From positions 434,001 through 498,000 of the forward strand of contig OY782506.1 in the NCBI GenBank assembly GCA_963677755.1: a stretch of 64,000 nucleotides of DNA, written 5' to 3'. A program made the translations under genes and the position numbers. Positions 18,589-28,420 of the stretch are shown here, in pieces (the stretch's first letter is position 1; every line of letters starts with the position of its first letter). The notes beneath the pieces were generated by a model. The model was not told the origin of the DNA. It saw nothing but the letters and a program-made list of their open reading frames with translations, and made no database searches. Source of the DNA: JAIOSF01 sp963677755. Its GTDB lineage: Bacteria > Campylobacterota > Campylobacteria > Campylobacterales > Arcobacteraceae.

Positions 18589-19204
18589 GAGTATAGACTC
18601 TACTCATAAATATTTAAAAAAATTTATTGAAAGCAATGGATATAAAAATCCATTAGCAATTGTAACTCAAAACCAAACTGATGGGATAGGAAGTAGAGAT
18701 AATAAATGGATTGGTTCAGAAGGAAACCTATTTTTTTCTTTTGTTATTGATAAAAATTTGATTGCAGATGATTTACCTGTACAATCTTATTCTATCTATT
18801 TTAGTTTTGTATTAAAAGAGATATTAGAAAAATATGGTTCATCTATTTGGTTGAAATGGCCAAATGATTTTTATATAAATCAAAATAAAATTGGTGGAAC
18901 AATCACAAACATTAAAGGTGATTTAATATTTTGTGGAATAGGACTCAATCTAATCAATAGTGATACTACTTTTGGTTCTTTAGATATAGATATAAATGTA
19001 AATAGTTTGTTGAAAGAGTATTTTTCTGATTTAAAGAGAAAAATAACTTGGAAGCAAATTTTTAGCAAGTTTTCGATAGAATTTGAAAAAAGTAAAGTGT
19101 ATAAAACAACAATCAATGATAAAAAAGCCTCACTAGCAAAAGCAGTATTACATAGTGATGGCTCTATAACTATAGATAATAAAAAGGTATTTAGTTTAAG
19201 ATGA
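18569..19204 (+). CDS. birA: Biotin-[acetyl-CoA-carboxylase] ligase, short form
   Basis: 211 residues from a TTG start inside the 3' end of fmt; the reading YLKSIDSTHKYL is the conserved beginning of the ligase domain, so the start is well supported. DGIGSRDNKW and WLKWPNDFY are the biotinyl-AMP site motifs. The N-terminal DNA-binding domain of E. coli BirA is missing, so it cannot act as a bio repressor. The stop overlaps the parA start in ATGA. Confidence 0.92.
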   Translation: MEIVYLKSIDSTHKYLKKFIESNGYKNPLAIVTQNQTDGIGSRDNKWIGSEGNLFFSFVIDKNLIADDLPVQSYSIYFSFVLKEILEKYGSSIWLKWPNDFYINQNKIGGTITNIKGDLIFCGIGLNLINSDTTFGSLDIDINVNSLLKEYFSDLKRKITWKQIFSKFSIEFEKSKVYKTTINDKKASLAKAVLHSDGSITIDNKKVFSLR

Positions 19205-19980
19205 CGGAAGTTATAACAATCGCAAACCAAAAGGGTGGAGTAGGGAAAACTACTACTGCTGTTAATTTAAGTGCAGCATTAGCCCTTGAAGGGAAAAGAG
19301 TTCTTTTAATTGATGCTGACCCACAATCAAATGCAACAACAAGTCTTGGATTTCATAGAGATTCTTATGAGTACAATCTCTATCATGTTATGTTAGGGAC
19401 AAAAGAGTTAAAAGATATTATTTTAGATGTAAAAGATATAGAGAATCTTTTTGTTGCACCGTCAAATATAGGACTTGTAGGAATTGAAAAAGAGTTTTAT
19501 AAAAATACAAAAGATAGAGAGCTTGTATTAAAAAGAACGATTGATCCTATAAAAAATGATTATGACTATATAGTTATTGATTCGCCTCCTGCTTTAGGAC
19601 CACTTACAATAAATACACTAAGTTCTGCTACTTCAGTATTAATACCAATACAATGTGAGTTTTTTGCACTTGAAGGTTTAGCACAGCTTTTAAATACAGT
19701 AAAACTTATAAGACAAACTATTAATAGACAGTTAGAGATAAAAGGTTTTTTACCGACAATGTATAGTGCACAAAATAATTTATCAAAGCAGGTATTTTCT
19801 GATCTTGCAAAACATTTTGAATCAAAATTGTTTAAGTTAAATGATGAGTCTTATGTTGTGATTCCACGGAATATAAAACTAGCAGAAAGTCCTAGTTTTG
19901 GTAAGCCAATTATGTTGTACGATGAAAAATCAAGTGGAACTAAGGCTTATACTAATTTAGCAAAATCTATTTTAAGATAA
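19201..19980 (+). CDS. parA: Chromosome-partitioning ATPase ParA/Soj
   Basis: 259 residues. The deviant Walker A motif KGGVGKTT is at about residues 10-17, with LLIDADPQSNATTS and YIVIDSPPALGPLT. With ParB it segregates replication origins. The ATG overlaps the birA stop by 4 bases and parB starts 10 bases after the stop. Placement next to the ATP synthase operon is typical for this phylum. Confidence 0.96.
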   Translation: MTEVITIANQKGGVGKTTTAVNLSAALALEGKRVLLIDADPQSNATTSLGFHRDSYEYNLYHVMLGTKELKDIILDVKDIENLFVAPSNIGLVGIEKEFYKNTKDRELVLKRTIDPIKNDYDYIVIDSPPALGPLTINTLSSATSVLIPIQCEFFALEGLAQLLNTVKLIRQTINRQLEIKGFLPTMYSAQNNLSKQVFSDLAKHFESKLFKLNDESYVVIPRNIKLAESPSFGKPIMLYDEKSSGTKAYTNLAKSILR

Positions 19981-19990
19981 AGGGTTACTT

Positions 19991-20851
19991 ATGGCATTGG
20001 GTAGAGGATTAGGTGAATTATTAGGAGAGATTGAAACAGCTTATGAAAATAGTAATGATATTAGCAAAAGTGATATTATAGAGATACATGTTGATGATAT
20101 TAAGCTGAACCCTTACCAGCCAAGAAAAATATTTAATGAAGAAAAAATTAAAGAACTGAGTGATTCAATAGTTAGAAATGGTTTAATCCAACCAATCGCA
20201 GTTACAAGAGAAAATGATCAATATCTTTTAATAGCAGGTGAACGAAGATTAAGAGCTACAAAATTAGCTGGCATTACGCTTATAAAAGCAATTATTTTTG
20301 ATGTTGACAATGCTAAACTACGAGAATTAGCACTTATTGAAAATATACAAAGAGATGATTTAAATATAATAGAAGTTGCGTATTCATATGCAGGTTTAGT
20401 AAATGATTATAACATAACACATGAAGAGTTAGCAAAAATAGTTTCAAAAAGTAGAAGTAGTATATCAAATATTCTTAGGCTTTTAACATTAAGTAATTAT
20501 GCTCAAAAAATGTTAGGAAGTGAAAAAATCACCCTTGGACATGCAAAATTAATTGTTGGCTTAACTGAAGATGAGCAAACTTTGATAGTAGATTCAATAA
20601 TTGGACAAAAATTAAGTGTAAGAGAAACAGAAATTCTTGTAAAAAAAATCAAAGATTCTACAATAAATACACAAGATACTGTACAGAAAATAAACAACAA
20701 ATCAAATATTGATTATAAGCCTTTAGATACCTTAAAAAAAGAGCTTAATGAGAAAAATTTAGAAATGAAAGTGGATAAAAATTATTTTAAAATTAAAATC
20801 AACTCTCAAGATGATATAAAAAGTATACTAAATTATTTTCAAAAACAATAA
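19991..20851 (+). CDS. parB: Chromosome-partitioning protein ParB/Spo0J
   Basis: 286 residues. It has the N-terminal MALGRGLGELL segment, the CTPase/ParB domain (NPYQPRKIF, AGERRLRATKLAG, ALIENIQRDDLN) and a helix-turn-helix region (HEELAKIVSKSRSSISN). It binds parS near the origin and works with ParA. I could not find a clear parS site in the window. Confidence 0.96.
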   Translation: MALGRGLGELLGEIETAYENSNDISKSDIIEIHVDDIKLNPYQPRKIFNEEKIKELSDSIVRNGLIQPIAVTRENDQYLLIAGERRLRATKLAGITLIKAIIFDVDNAKLRELALIENIQRDDLNIIEVAYSYAGLVNDYNITHEELAKIVSKSRSSISNILRLLTLSNYAQKMLGSEKITLGHAKLIVGLTEDEQTLIVDSIIGQKLSVRETEILVKKIKDSTINTQDTVQKINNKSNIDYKPLDTLKKELNEKNLEMKVDKNYFKIKINSQDDIKSILNYFQKQ

Positions 20852-20949
20852 CAATCATAATCAGCTTTAATATAAATTATAGTTTCCTTTCGATACAATA
20901 CCCGCAAGTTTTAGTGTAACTAAACTGTAAAAATTGTATGGAGAAATAG

Positions 20950-21372
20950 ATGTTAGACATAAGTCCAATATTGCTACTTGGTTCAGCTTTAGTGTTTTTA
21001 TTAGTACTTGCAAGGCTAAATAGCTGTCTTTACAAGCCTTTATTTAAGCATATGGAAGATAGAGATTTACAAATTAAAACAGATTTGGAAAACTCTAAAA
21101 GCAATGCAACAGAGGTAGAAGGTATGCTTGAGGAAGCGAATAGTATTATTGCTCAAGCTAAAAAAGAAGCTTTTTCAATTCGTGAAAAAGCTAAATTAGA
21201 GGCTAATGATTTAGCTGAAACAAAATTATCGGAAGCAAAAGTTATGATGGATGGTAAATATGACCAATTTATCACTGCTCTTGCAGAAGAAAAAGTTGCT
21301 TTAGAAAAATCTTTAGTTTCAAACTTGCCTCTATTTAAAGAAGGCTTAAAAGCTAAGCTAAGCTCAATATAA
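20950..21372 (+). CDS. atpF': ATP synthase F0 subunit b'
   Basis: 140 residues: one N-terminal membrane helix (about 5-22) and a long charged coiled coil, the shape of a b-type stator stalk. The segment YKPLFKHMEDRD is typical of b' subunits. It is paired with a second b-type gene immediately downstream, as usual in Campylobacterota. It is the first gene of the eight-gene F-ATPase operon; subunits a and c are not in the window. Confidence 0.9.
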   Translation: MLDISPILLLGSALVFLLVLARLNSCLYKPLFKHMEDRDLQIKTDLENSKSNATEVEGMLEEANSIIAQAKKEAFSIREKAKLEANDLAETKLSEAKVMMDGKYDQFITALAEEKVALEKSLVSNLPLFKEGLKAKLSSI

Positions 21373-21385
21373 GGTGGTAGAAAGA

Positions 21386-21898
21386 ATGAAGAAAATTTTA
21401 TTTATGATGTTAGTTACATCTCCATTGGTATTATTTGCTAATGATACAGATGTTCAAACTGATATTTTAGAAAGAACAGTTAACTTCTTTATTTTCGCTG
21501 CTATTATATATTATTTGTTAGCAGATAAGTTAAAAACTTTTTTTACTGATAGAACAAAATCAATTCAAGCCGAATTAGATAAAGTTCAAGAGATGGTAAA
21601 AGAATCAGAAAAAAAAGTTATTGATGCTAAGCAAGAAATTGAAAATGCAAAGAAAATTGCAGATGATTTAGTATCAACTGCAAATAATGATATAGAAGCA
21701 ATAAAAAGAAAAATAGAAGTTGCTATTGAAAAAGATATAGCTAATCTTTCAAAAAGTTTTGATGAAAAAACAGAGCTTGAAACTAAAAAAGTTAAAAAAG
21801 AAGTGGTTCAAAGTGTGCTTGATCAACTATTAAGTGATGAAAATATAGATTTAACTCAAGAAGAGTTAACAAGTATTGTATTAAAAAAGGTTGCTTAA
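21386..21898 (+). CDS. atpF: ATP synthase F0 subunit b
   Basis: 170 residues. I chose the ATG at 21386 over a GTG 12 bases earlier, because AAGGTGG at 21371-21377 is then well spaced. The protein has a signal-like N-terminus (ending LFAND), a second hydrophobic helix (about 30-45) and a long coiled coil. The signal-like extension is characteristic of the b subunit in this phylum. It forms the peripheral stalk with b'. Confidence 0.9.
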   Translation: MKKILFMMLVTSPLVLFANDTDVQTDILERTVNFFIFAAIIYYLLADKLKTFFTDRTKSIQAELDKVQEMVKESEKKVIDAKQEIENAKKIADDLVSTANNDIEAIKRKIEVAIEKDIANLSKSFDEKTELETKKVKKEVVQSVLDQLLSDENIDLTQEELTSIVLKKVA

Positions 21899-21899
21899 G

Positions 21900-22430
21900 A
21901 TGATTGAATTAGTTGCAAAAAGATATGTTAAAGCTTTGATGGCTCAAAGAGATAACGATAGTTTGAACTCTGTTTATAGTGAATTAAAAACAGTAGCATC
22001 AGCATTTAATGATGAAAAATTTGAATCAATTTTAACTTCAACAGATATAACAGTTGATAGTAAAATTGAGCTTATATTATCATTTTTAGATAATGGAAGT
22101 GCTGCAGTAGTTAATTTAGTAAAACTACTTGGTGAAAAGAAAAGATTAGATATTATCCCAGAGATAGTAAAAGGTTTAGACAAAGAATTAGCAGTTTTAA
22201 ATAACTCTTATACTGGAATTGTTTATACAAATAAAGAGCTTAGCTCTGATGATATGGAAAAATTAAACGGACAATTTTCTAAAAAATTTAATGTTAATTT
22301 AGAACTATCTCAAAATGTATGTGATTATGATGGTATAAAAGTTGATATAGATGGACTAGGGTGTGAAATTGGTTTCTCTAAAGAGAGATTAAAATCACAA
22401 ATGATTGATCATATTTTAAAAGCAGTTTAG
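21900..22430 (+). CDS. atpH: ATP synthase F1 subunit delta
   Basis: 176 residues from the ATG at 21900, one base after the atpF stop. AAAAAGG lies upstream at a good distance; an in-frame TTG three codons earlier has no support. MIELVAKRYVKAL and the C-terminal LGCEIGFSKERLKSQ are typical of OSCP/delta, which joins the stalk to F1. Confidence 0.92.
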   Translation: MIELVAKRYVKALMAQRDNDSLNSVYSELKTVASAFNDEKFESILTSTDITVDSKIELILSFLDNGSAAVVNLVKLLGEKKRLDIIPEIVKGLDKELAVLNNSYTGIVYTNKELSSDDMEKLNGQFSKKFNVNLELSQNVCDYDGIKVDIDGLGCEIGFSKERLKSQMIDHILKAV

Positions 22431-22477
22431 ACACGACGCAGTGTGCGTTTTGATTTATAAAAAAAAGGAGAATTTGA

Positions 22478-23995
22478 ATGAGTACAAAAATTCAAGCAGA
22501 TGAAATTAGTTCTATAATTAAAGAAAGAATTGATAATTTTGAATTAAATGTAGATGTCAACGAAACAGGGAAAATCATATCTTTCGCAGATGGTATTGCA
22601 AAAGTTTACGGATTAAAAAATGTTATGGCAGGGGAAATTGTTGAGTTTGAAAATGGTGCTAGAGGTCTTGCATCAAACTTAGAAGAGTCAGCAGTTGGTG
22701 TAGTTGTATTAGGTAGTAGTGAAGGTTTAAGAGAAGGTACATCTTGTAAAAGACTTGGTGAACTTCTTGAGATCCCAGTTGGTCCTGCTGCACTTGGTCG
22801 TGTTGTAAATGCACTTGGTGAACCTGTAGATGGTAAAGGTGCTATAGAATCTTCTGAAAAAAGATTATTAGAAGAAAAAGCACCAGGTATTATGGCTAGA
22901 AAATCAGTTCATGAACCTTTAACTACTGGTATTAAAGCTATTGATGCACTTGTTCCAATTGGAAGAGGTCAAAGAGAGCTTATTATTGGTGATAGACAAA
23001 CTGGTAAAACTACAGTTGCTATTGATGCTATTATTAACCAAAAAGGGCAAGATGTTAAATGTATCTATGTTGCTATTGGTCAAAAAGCATCTTCAGTTGC
23101 AAATGTTGTTGGTGCTTTAGAAGCAGCAGGTGCTATGGAGTATACAACTATTGTTACTGCAAATGCTGCTGAATCTTCTGCACTTCAATTTTTAGCACCT
23201 TATGCAGGTGTTACTATGGGTGAGTATTTTAGAGATAATGGTCAACATTGTTTAATTATCTATGATGATTTATCTAAACATGCTGTTGCTTATAGAGAGA
23301 TGTCACTTCTTTTAAGAAGACCTCCAGGTCGAGAAGCATACCCAGGGGATGTTTTTTATCTACACTCAAGACTATTAGAAAGAGCTGCTAAAGTTAATGA
23401 TGAATTAGGTGGTGGTTCACTTACTGCTTTACCAATTATTGAAACTCAAGCAGGTGATGTTGCTGCGTATATTCCAACAAATGTAATCTCTATTACAGAT
23501 GGACAAATATTCTTAGAAACAGAGCTATTTAACTCAGGTATTAGACCAGCTATTAATGTAGGTTTATCTGTATCAAGAGTTGGTGGTGCTGCACAAATTA
23601 AAGCTACAAAACAAGTTGCAGGTACACTAAAACTTGATCTTGCTCAATATAGAGAACTTGAAGCTTTTGCTCAATTCGCTTCTGATTTAGATGCTTCTAC
23701 AAGAGCACAATTAGAAAGAGGTCAAAGAATGGTTGAGCTTCTAAAACAAGGTGTAAATAAACCACTTGTTATAGAGAAACAAGTTGCTGTTCTTTATGCT
23801 GGTGTAAATGGATTTATTGATGATATTGATCCTGCAGATGTTGTTAAATTTGAAGCTGGGTTCCATGACTTTATTGAATCTAAATACACAAGTTTATTAA
23901 CTGACTTAAATGCTAAAAAGAAAATTGATGATGATATTAAAGAAGTTCTTGAAACTGCTATAAATGAGTTTAAAACAATCTTTAAAGCAGACTAA
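22478..23995 (+). CDS. atpA: ATP synthase F1 subunit alpha
   Basis: 505 residues, normal length. The P loop is GDRQTGKT (about 169-176), and the signature PAINVGLSVSRVGGAAQ is present. It is the non-catalytic nucleotide-binding subunit. The 47-base gap before it contains a strong AAAAAAGGAG ribosome binding site. Confidence 0.98.
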   Translation: MSTKIQADEISSIIKERIDNFELNVDVNETGKIISFADGIAKVYGLKNVMAGEIVEFENGARGLASNLEESAVGVVVLGSSEGLREGTSCKRLGELLEIPVGPAALGRVVNALGEPVDGKGAIESSEKRLLEEKAPGIMARKSVHEPLTTGIKAIDALVPIGRGQRELIIGDRQTGKTTVAIDAIINQKGQDVKCIYVAIGQKASSVANVVGALEAAGAMEYTTIVTANAAESSALQFLAPYAGVTMGEYFRDNGQHCLIIYDDLSKHAVAYREMSLLLRRPPGREAYPGDVFYLHSRLLERAAKVNDELGGGSLTALPIIETQAGDVAAYIPTNVISITDGQIFLETELFNSGIRPAINVGLSVSRVGGAAQIKATKQVAGTLKLDLAQYRELEAFAQFASDLDASTRAQLERGQRMVELLKQGVNKPLVIEKQVAVLYAGVNGFIDDIDPADVVKFEAGFHDFIESKYTSLLTDLNAKKKIDDDIKEVLETAINEFKTIFKAD

Positions 23996-24004
23996 GGATA
24001 ATCA

Positions 24005-24892
24005 ATGGCTAACTTAAAAGATATATCAAGACAAATCAAAAGTGTTAAAAATACACAGAAGACAACAAAAGCTATGAAGCTTGTTTCTTCTGCAAAGTTA
24101 AGACGAACACAACAATTGTCAGAACAAGCAAAAAGTTATGCTTTAAAAATTAATGATATTTTATCTGAAATTGCTACAAGAATAGCAAATGTTCAAGATG
24201 AATCAAATATTAGTCGAGCTTTTGTTCCTAATGAAAATCCAAAAACAGTTGATATTGTTTTTGTAACAGCTGATAAAGGTCTTTGTGGTGGTTTTAATAT
24301 GACTACTATAAAAACTGTAAGAAACTTGATTGAAGAATACTCTTCAAAAGGTGCTACAGTAAGACTAAGAGCAGCAGGGAGAAAAGGTATTGATTACTTT
24401 AATTTTCAAGGTAGAGAATTAACTGATAGTATTGTTGGTTTAACATCTGCTCCAACTTATGAAAAAGCATCAGATTTTATTGCTGATGCTTATGAAGAGT
24501 TTAATACTGGTGCAACAGATAAAGTAATAATGGTATACAATGGATTTTTAAATATGCTTACACAAGAGCAAAAAATAAAAACTATTTTACCAGTAGAACT
24601 GAACTCTGTTTCAGTAGAGCAAAAATCATCATCTATGTTAGATGTAGAGCCAGATGATGATGAAGAGATTTTAAATGAACTTACATCAAAGTATGTTGAT
24701 TTTAATATGTATTACTCTTTGATTGATTCGTTAGCAGCAGAACATAGTGCAAGAATGCAAGCTATGGAAAATGCAACTAACAATGCAAAAGAGAGAGTTA
24801 ATGATTTAACAGTTGAATTTAATAAAGCAAGACAGGCCGCAATTACAACAGAATTGATTGAAATCATTTCTGGTGTTGAGTCGATGAAATAA
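24005..24892 (+). CDS. atpG: ATP synthase F1 subunit gamma
   Basis: 295 residues: the central rotating shaft. It starts MANLKDISRQIKSVKNTQKTT and ends with the conserved helix that includes NNAKERVNDLTVEFNKARQ. ADKGLCGGFN is a family motif. It lies between atpA and atpD, the standard order. Confidence 0.97.
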   Translation: MANLKDISRQIKSVKNTQKTTKAMKLVSSAKLRRTQQLSEQAKSYALKINDILSEIATRIANVQDESNISRAFVPNENPKTVDIVFVTADKGLCGGFNMTTIKTVRNLIEEYSSKGATVRLRAAGRKGIDYFNFQGRELTDSIVGLTSAPTYEKASDFIADAYEEFNTGATDKVIMVYNGFLNMLTQEQKIKTILPVELNSVSVEQKSSSMLDVEPDDDEEILNELTSKYVDFNMYYSLIDSLAAEHSARMQAMENATNNAKERVNDLTVEFNKARQAAITTELIEIISGVESMK

Positions 24893-24915
24893 GTAAAAAG
24901 AAAGGAATAGGATAT

Positions 24916-26310
24916 ATGGAAGGTAAAATTATTCAAATTATGGGTCCAGTTGTAGACGTCGAATTCGACGGATACTTACCTGCAATTAATGATGCAATCG
25001 AAGTACCTGGTACTAAAGAGAGATTAGTACTAGAAGTAGCTGCTCACCTTGGTGATAGTAGAGTTAGAACAATTGCTATGGATATGACAGAGGGATTAAC
25101 AAGAGGAACTAAAGTTGTTGCAACAGGTGCTCCAATTATGGTACCAGTTGGTGAAGAAGTTTTAGGAAGAATTTTTAATGTTATTGGTGAACCAGTTGAT
25201 GATGGTGCTCCAGTTAGTGCTGATGCTCCAAAATGGTCAATTCACAGAGAAGCTCCAAAATTTGAAGAACAATCAACTTCAACAGAGATGTTTGAAACAG
25301 GTATTAAAGTAGTTGACTTACTTGCTCCTTATGCAAAAGGTGGGAAAGTTGGACTATTTGGTGGTGCTGGTGTTGGTAAAACAGTTATTATTATGGAGCT
25401 TATCCATAATGTTGCGTTTAAACATGATGGTTACTCAGTATTTGCTGGTGTTGGTGAAAGAACTAGAGAAGGAAATGACCTTTATTATGAAATGAAAGAG
25501 TCAAATGTACTTGACAAAGTTGCTTTATGTTATGGTCAAATGAGTGAGCCTCCTGGTGCTAGAAATAGAATTGCACTTACAGGTCTTACAATGGCTGAGT
25601 ACTTTAGAGATGAAAAAGGTCTTGATGTACTTATGTTTGTTGATAATATCTTTAGATTTGCACAATCAGGTTCTGAAATGTCAGCACTTCTTGGAAGAAT
25701 CCCTTCAGCAGTTGGTTACCAACCAACACTTGCAAGAGAAATGGGTATGTTACAAGAAAGAATTACAACAACTAAAAATGGTTCTATTACTTCAGTTCAA
25801 GCTGTTTATGTACCTGCAGATGACTTAACAGATCCAGCTCCTGCTTCTGTTTTTGCTCACCTTGATGCAACAACAGTTCTTAACAGAAAAATTGCTGAAA
25901 AAGGTATTTATCCTGCGGTTGATCCACTAGATTCAACTTCAAGAATTTTAAGTGCTGATGTATTAGGTGCTGAGCATTATGATACAGCTAGAGGTGTACA
26001 ATCTCTTTTACAAAAATATAAAGACCTTCAAGATATTATTGCAATTCTTGGTATGGATGAATTAAGTGAAAGTGATAAACTTGTAGTTGATAGAGCAAGA
26101 AAAGTTGAAAAATTCTTATCTCAACCATTCTTCGTTGCTGAAGTATTTACAGGTTCTCCTGGTAAATATGTTGAATTAGCTGATACAATCAAAGGATTTA
26201 AAGGTATTTTAGATGGTACTTATGACCATATGCCAGAAAATTCTTTCTATATGGTTGGTGGAATTGATGAGGCTATTGCAAAAGCTGAGGCTATGAAAGC
26301 AAAAGCATAA
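24916..26310 (+). CDS. atpD: ATP synthase F1 subunit beta
   Basis: 464 residues. The catalytic subunit: P loop GGAGVGKT (about 151-158), GERTREGND, and the DELSEEDKL-like C-terminal motif (DELSESDKL). No unusual residues were noticed. It uses a higher share of frequent codons than its neighbours, as expected for abundant proteins. Confidence 0.98.
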   Translation: MEGKIIQIMGPVVDVEFDGYLPAINDAIEVPGTKERLVLEVAAHLGDSRVRTIAMDMTEGLTRGTKVVATGAPIMVPVGEEVLGRIFNVIGEPVDDGAPVSADAPKWSIHREAPKFEEQSTSTEMFETGIKVVDLLAPYAKGGKVGLFGGAGVGKTVIIMELIHNVAFKHDGYSVFAGVGERTREGNDLYYEMKESNVLDKVALCYGQMSEPPGARNRIALTGLTMAEYFRDEKGLDVLMFVDNIFRFAQSGSEMSALLGRIPSAVGYQPTLAREMGMLQERITTTKNGSITSVQAVYVPADDLTDPAPASVFAHLDATTVLNRKIAEKGIYPAVDPLDSTSRILSADVLGAEHYDTARGVQSLLQKYKDLQDIIAILGMDELSESDKLVVDRARKVEKFLSQPFFVAEVFTGSPGKYVELADTIKGFKGILDGTYDHMPENSFYMVGGIDEAIAKAEAMKAKA

Positions 26311-26330
26311 TTGCTTAAAAAGGTATAAAT

Positions 26331-26711
26331 ATGGATACAATTAAATTATCAATAGTTACACCAAATGGAGAGATATTTAACAGTGATGTTAAATCAGTAA
26401 CTCTCCCTGGAAAAGAAGGAGAGTTTGGAGTACTGCCTGGTCATGCTTCACTTGTATCTTCTTTAACAGTTGGTGTGATTGAGATACTAAAAAAAGATGC
26501 TTTAAAAGAAGCTGTTGCAATTAACTGGGGACATGTAAAAGTTTCTGAAGATTCTGTAGATATTCTTGTAGATGGTGCTGTTGCATTATCTGAAGGGCAA
26601 GATTCTGATATGTCTGCAAAACTAGAAGAAGCTAAAGTTTTAGTTAATTCAGTTCAAGATTCAAATGTTTCAATGGCAGCAGTTGAATCAAAAATCAACT
26701 CATTTGCGTAA
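26331..26711 (+). CDS. atpC: ATP synthase F1 subunit epsilon
   Basis: 126 residues. The N-terminal beta sandwich is recognisable by VTPNGEIFNSDVKSVTLPG and GEFGVLPGHA. The C-terminal helical part is present but short. It is the last gene of the atp set and 9 bases before tolQ, so read-through into the tol genes is likely. Confidence 0.94.
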   Translation: MDTIKLSIVTPNGEIFNSDVKSVTLPGKEGEFGVLPGHASLVSSLTVGVIEILKKDALKEAVAINWGHVKVSEDSVDILVDGAVALSEGQDSDMSAKLEEAKVLVNSVQDSNVSMAAVESKINSFA

Positions 26712-26720
26712 ATAGTTTAG

Positions 26721-27284
26721 ATGATAGATTCAACTCTAAATTATTTGGGGGGTAGTAGTGCAATATCCATAGGGGTATTAGTACTATTATCATTATATTT
26801 TATCCTTGTTTTCTGGATATTTATTTATAAATACTTCAAACTATCATCTGACGTTGCTACAGAAATCAATAATTTAAACTCACTGCTAGCTAGAGAATCA
26901 ACAATAAATCCACTTTCCAGATTAGGTCAATGTTTGAGTAGAACAACAGTAAGTAAAGAATACTTAAATGTGTGTGAAACTACATTAATCAGAGATGCGA
27001 GTAGTGGAATATCATGGCTTTCAATTATATCTTCAACAGCTCCATTTATTGGATTATTTGGTACTGTTGTTGGAATACTAGAATCATTTGCACGATTTTC
27101 TACTGCAAGTAAAGTGAGTTTTGCTACTATTGCACCAGCAATTAGTGAAGCACTTGTTGCGACAGCTGCTGGTATTTTTGTGGCAATATTTGCTTATACA
27201 TTTCACCAAATACTAACAAGAAAGGTTTATGAGTTAAATACTTATTTAAAATCTCAAATAGATATTATTCTTAGTAGGAATTAA
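26721..27284 (+). CDS. tolQ: TolQ/ExbB-type proton channel protein
   Basis: 187 residues with three membrane helices (about 16-38, 95-118, 134-160). The MotA/TolQ/ExbB signature is in the last two helices (SSTAPFIGLFGTVVGILESF; ISEALVATAAGIFVAI). It uses proton motive force, with TolR, to drive TolA. The tol context favours TolQ over ExbB. Confidence 0.9.
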   Translation: MIDSTLNYLGGSSAISIGVLVLLSLYFILVFWIFIYKYFKLSSDVATEINNLNSLLARESTINPLSRLGQCLSRTTVSKEYLNVCETTLIRDASSGISWLSIISSTAPFIGLFGTVVGILESFARFSTASKVSFATIAPAISEALVATAAGIFVAIFAYTFHQILTRKVYELNTYLKSQIDIILSRN

Positions 27285-27288
27285 AGTA

Positions 27289-27681
27289 ATGTATGACTAC
27301 GATAAAAAACCTGATTTAAACATCACACCTTTGGTGGATGTTATGTTAGTACTCCTTGCTATTTTGATGGTTACTGCACCTGTATTAGAATATGAAGAAA
27401 ATATAAATCTTCCAAAAGGTAGTAAGTCAGTTAAACTTCAAGAAAATAATAAAATAGATATCCTTGTCAATGCTGAGAAAATAATCAATATTAATAAAAA
27501 TAGTAAATATAAGTTTACCAATTTTTCTGATAATTTTGTATTATTTGCTAAAGATAAAGATAGAAATACTCCAGTGCATATAAGAGCTGATAAAAATTTG
27601 AGATATGAAGATGTTGTTTATATTTTAAAAACAGTAAAAGAAGCTGGTTTTTTTAAAGTTGCATTGATAACAGATGGTTGA
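27289..27681 (+). CDS. tolR: TolR/ExbD-type protein
   Basis: 130 residues. It has a short cytoplasmic N-terminus with KPDLNITPLVDVMLVLL, which includes the membrane Asp required for proton use, then a periplasmic domain. The end overlaps tolA by 8 bases. It works with TolQ. Confidence 0.9.
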   Translation: MYDYDKKPDLNITPLVDVMLVLLAILMVTAPVLEYEENINLPKGSKSVKLQENNKIDILVNAEKIININKNSKYKFTNFSDNFVLFAKDKDRNTPVHIRADKNLRYEDVVYILKTVKEAGFFKVALITDG

Positions 27682-28417
27682 TAAAAAAAATTTATATATT
27701 TCTGCTGTTTTAGCTTTATTTATCTATGTTTTTTTAGTATTATTATTACTCTTGTATCTTAAAGAGAGTAATATTAAGAAAATTGATGCAGTATCAAAAA
27801 ATACGGTATTGCAACTAGATATTGTATTTGACACCCCCGTTAATACAAAACAAACACTCAAAATAAAAAGTGAAAACAATACAAAATTAGCACAAAAAGT
27901 TGTGAAAAAAACAACATCAAATAGTTTGAAGCAAAAATCTGACTTAAAATCTTTATTTGCAGATGTAAAAACCAGTGCAAAAAAAGTAAACAAAGAAAAA
28001 ATTTTAAATGTTAAAAAAAGTAGTGTTTCAAGTAGATTCAAATCTAAATTTGAAAAAGAAAAAAAAGTTAAAGATGTTGTATTGTCTGACTTATTAGAAA
28101 AACAAAAGGTGAACAATGTTAAAAAAGTAGTGTTAAGTGAATCTAAAAATGAAACGGATCCCTATTTTTCTAAAATTTATCAGATGCTCTCTTCACGCTG
28201 GAATCCAACAGTTTTTTCAAATAACTTAAGTGCTAGAATACTTGTAACAATATCAAATAATGGGATTTTTAGTTTTAAGTTTATACAATACTCTGAAAAC
28301 ATTGGTTTTGATAAACAGTTAAAAGATTTTTTAAACAGTGAAAGTTTAAAAAAATATCCAATCAATCCAAATGAAAATGCTACAAATATAGAAATATTAT
28401 TTCAATCTAAAGGATAA
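27674..28417 (+). CDS. tolA: TolA-like energy-transducing protein
   Basis: 247 residues: one N-terminal membrane helix (about 8-28), a long Lys/Ser-rich spacer (about 55-155) and a C-terminal TonB/TolA-type domain (DPYFSKIYQMLSSRWNP onward). It links the TolQR motor to TolB and Pal. Identification rests on layout and context, because the sequence of this family is poorly conserved. TonB is the alternative, but tolB and pal follow directly. Confidence 0.8.
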   Translation: MVDKKNLYISAVLALFIYVFLVLLLLLYLKESNIKKIDAVSKNTVLQLDIVFDTPVNTKQTLKIKSENNTKLAQKVVKKTTSNSLKQKSDLKSLFADVKTSAKKVNKEKILNVKKSSVSSRFKSKFEKEKKVKDVVLSDLLEKQKVNNVKKVVLSESKNETDPYFSKIYQMLSSRWNPTVFSNNLSARILVTISNNGIFSFKFIQYSENIGFDKQLKDFLNSESLKKYPINPNENATNIEILFQSKG

Positions 28418-28420
28418 AGT

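Noticed and set aside
19201..20851. parS sites near parA and parB
   Set aside because: I looked for sequences like TGTTTCACGTGAAACA and found none that I could defend; Campylobacterota parS sites can differ and need a genome-wide search.
20915..20930. TGTAA-N6-TGTAA just before the first atp gene, like the pst promoters
   Set aside because: No -10 follows at 11 bases and the site is next to the ribosome binding site. About one such pair is expected in the window by chance, so I do not count it as part of the regulon, although a blocking role cannot be excluded.
27724..28116. Phe/Ser-rich - strand frame inside tolA
   Set aside because: It is the shadow of the Lys/Asn-rich spacer of TolA.
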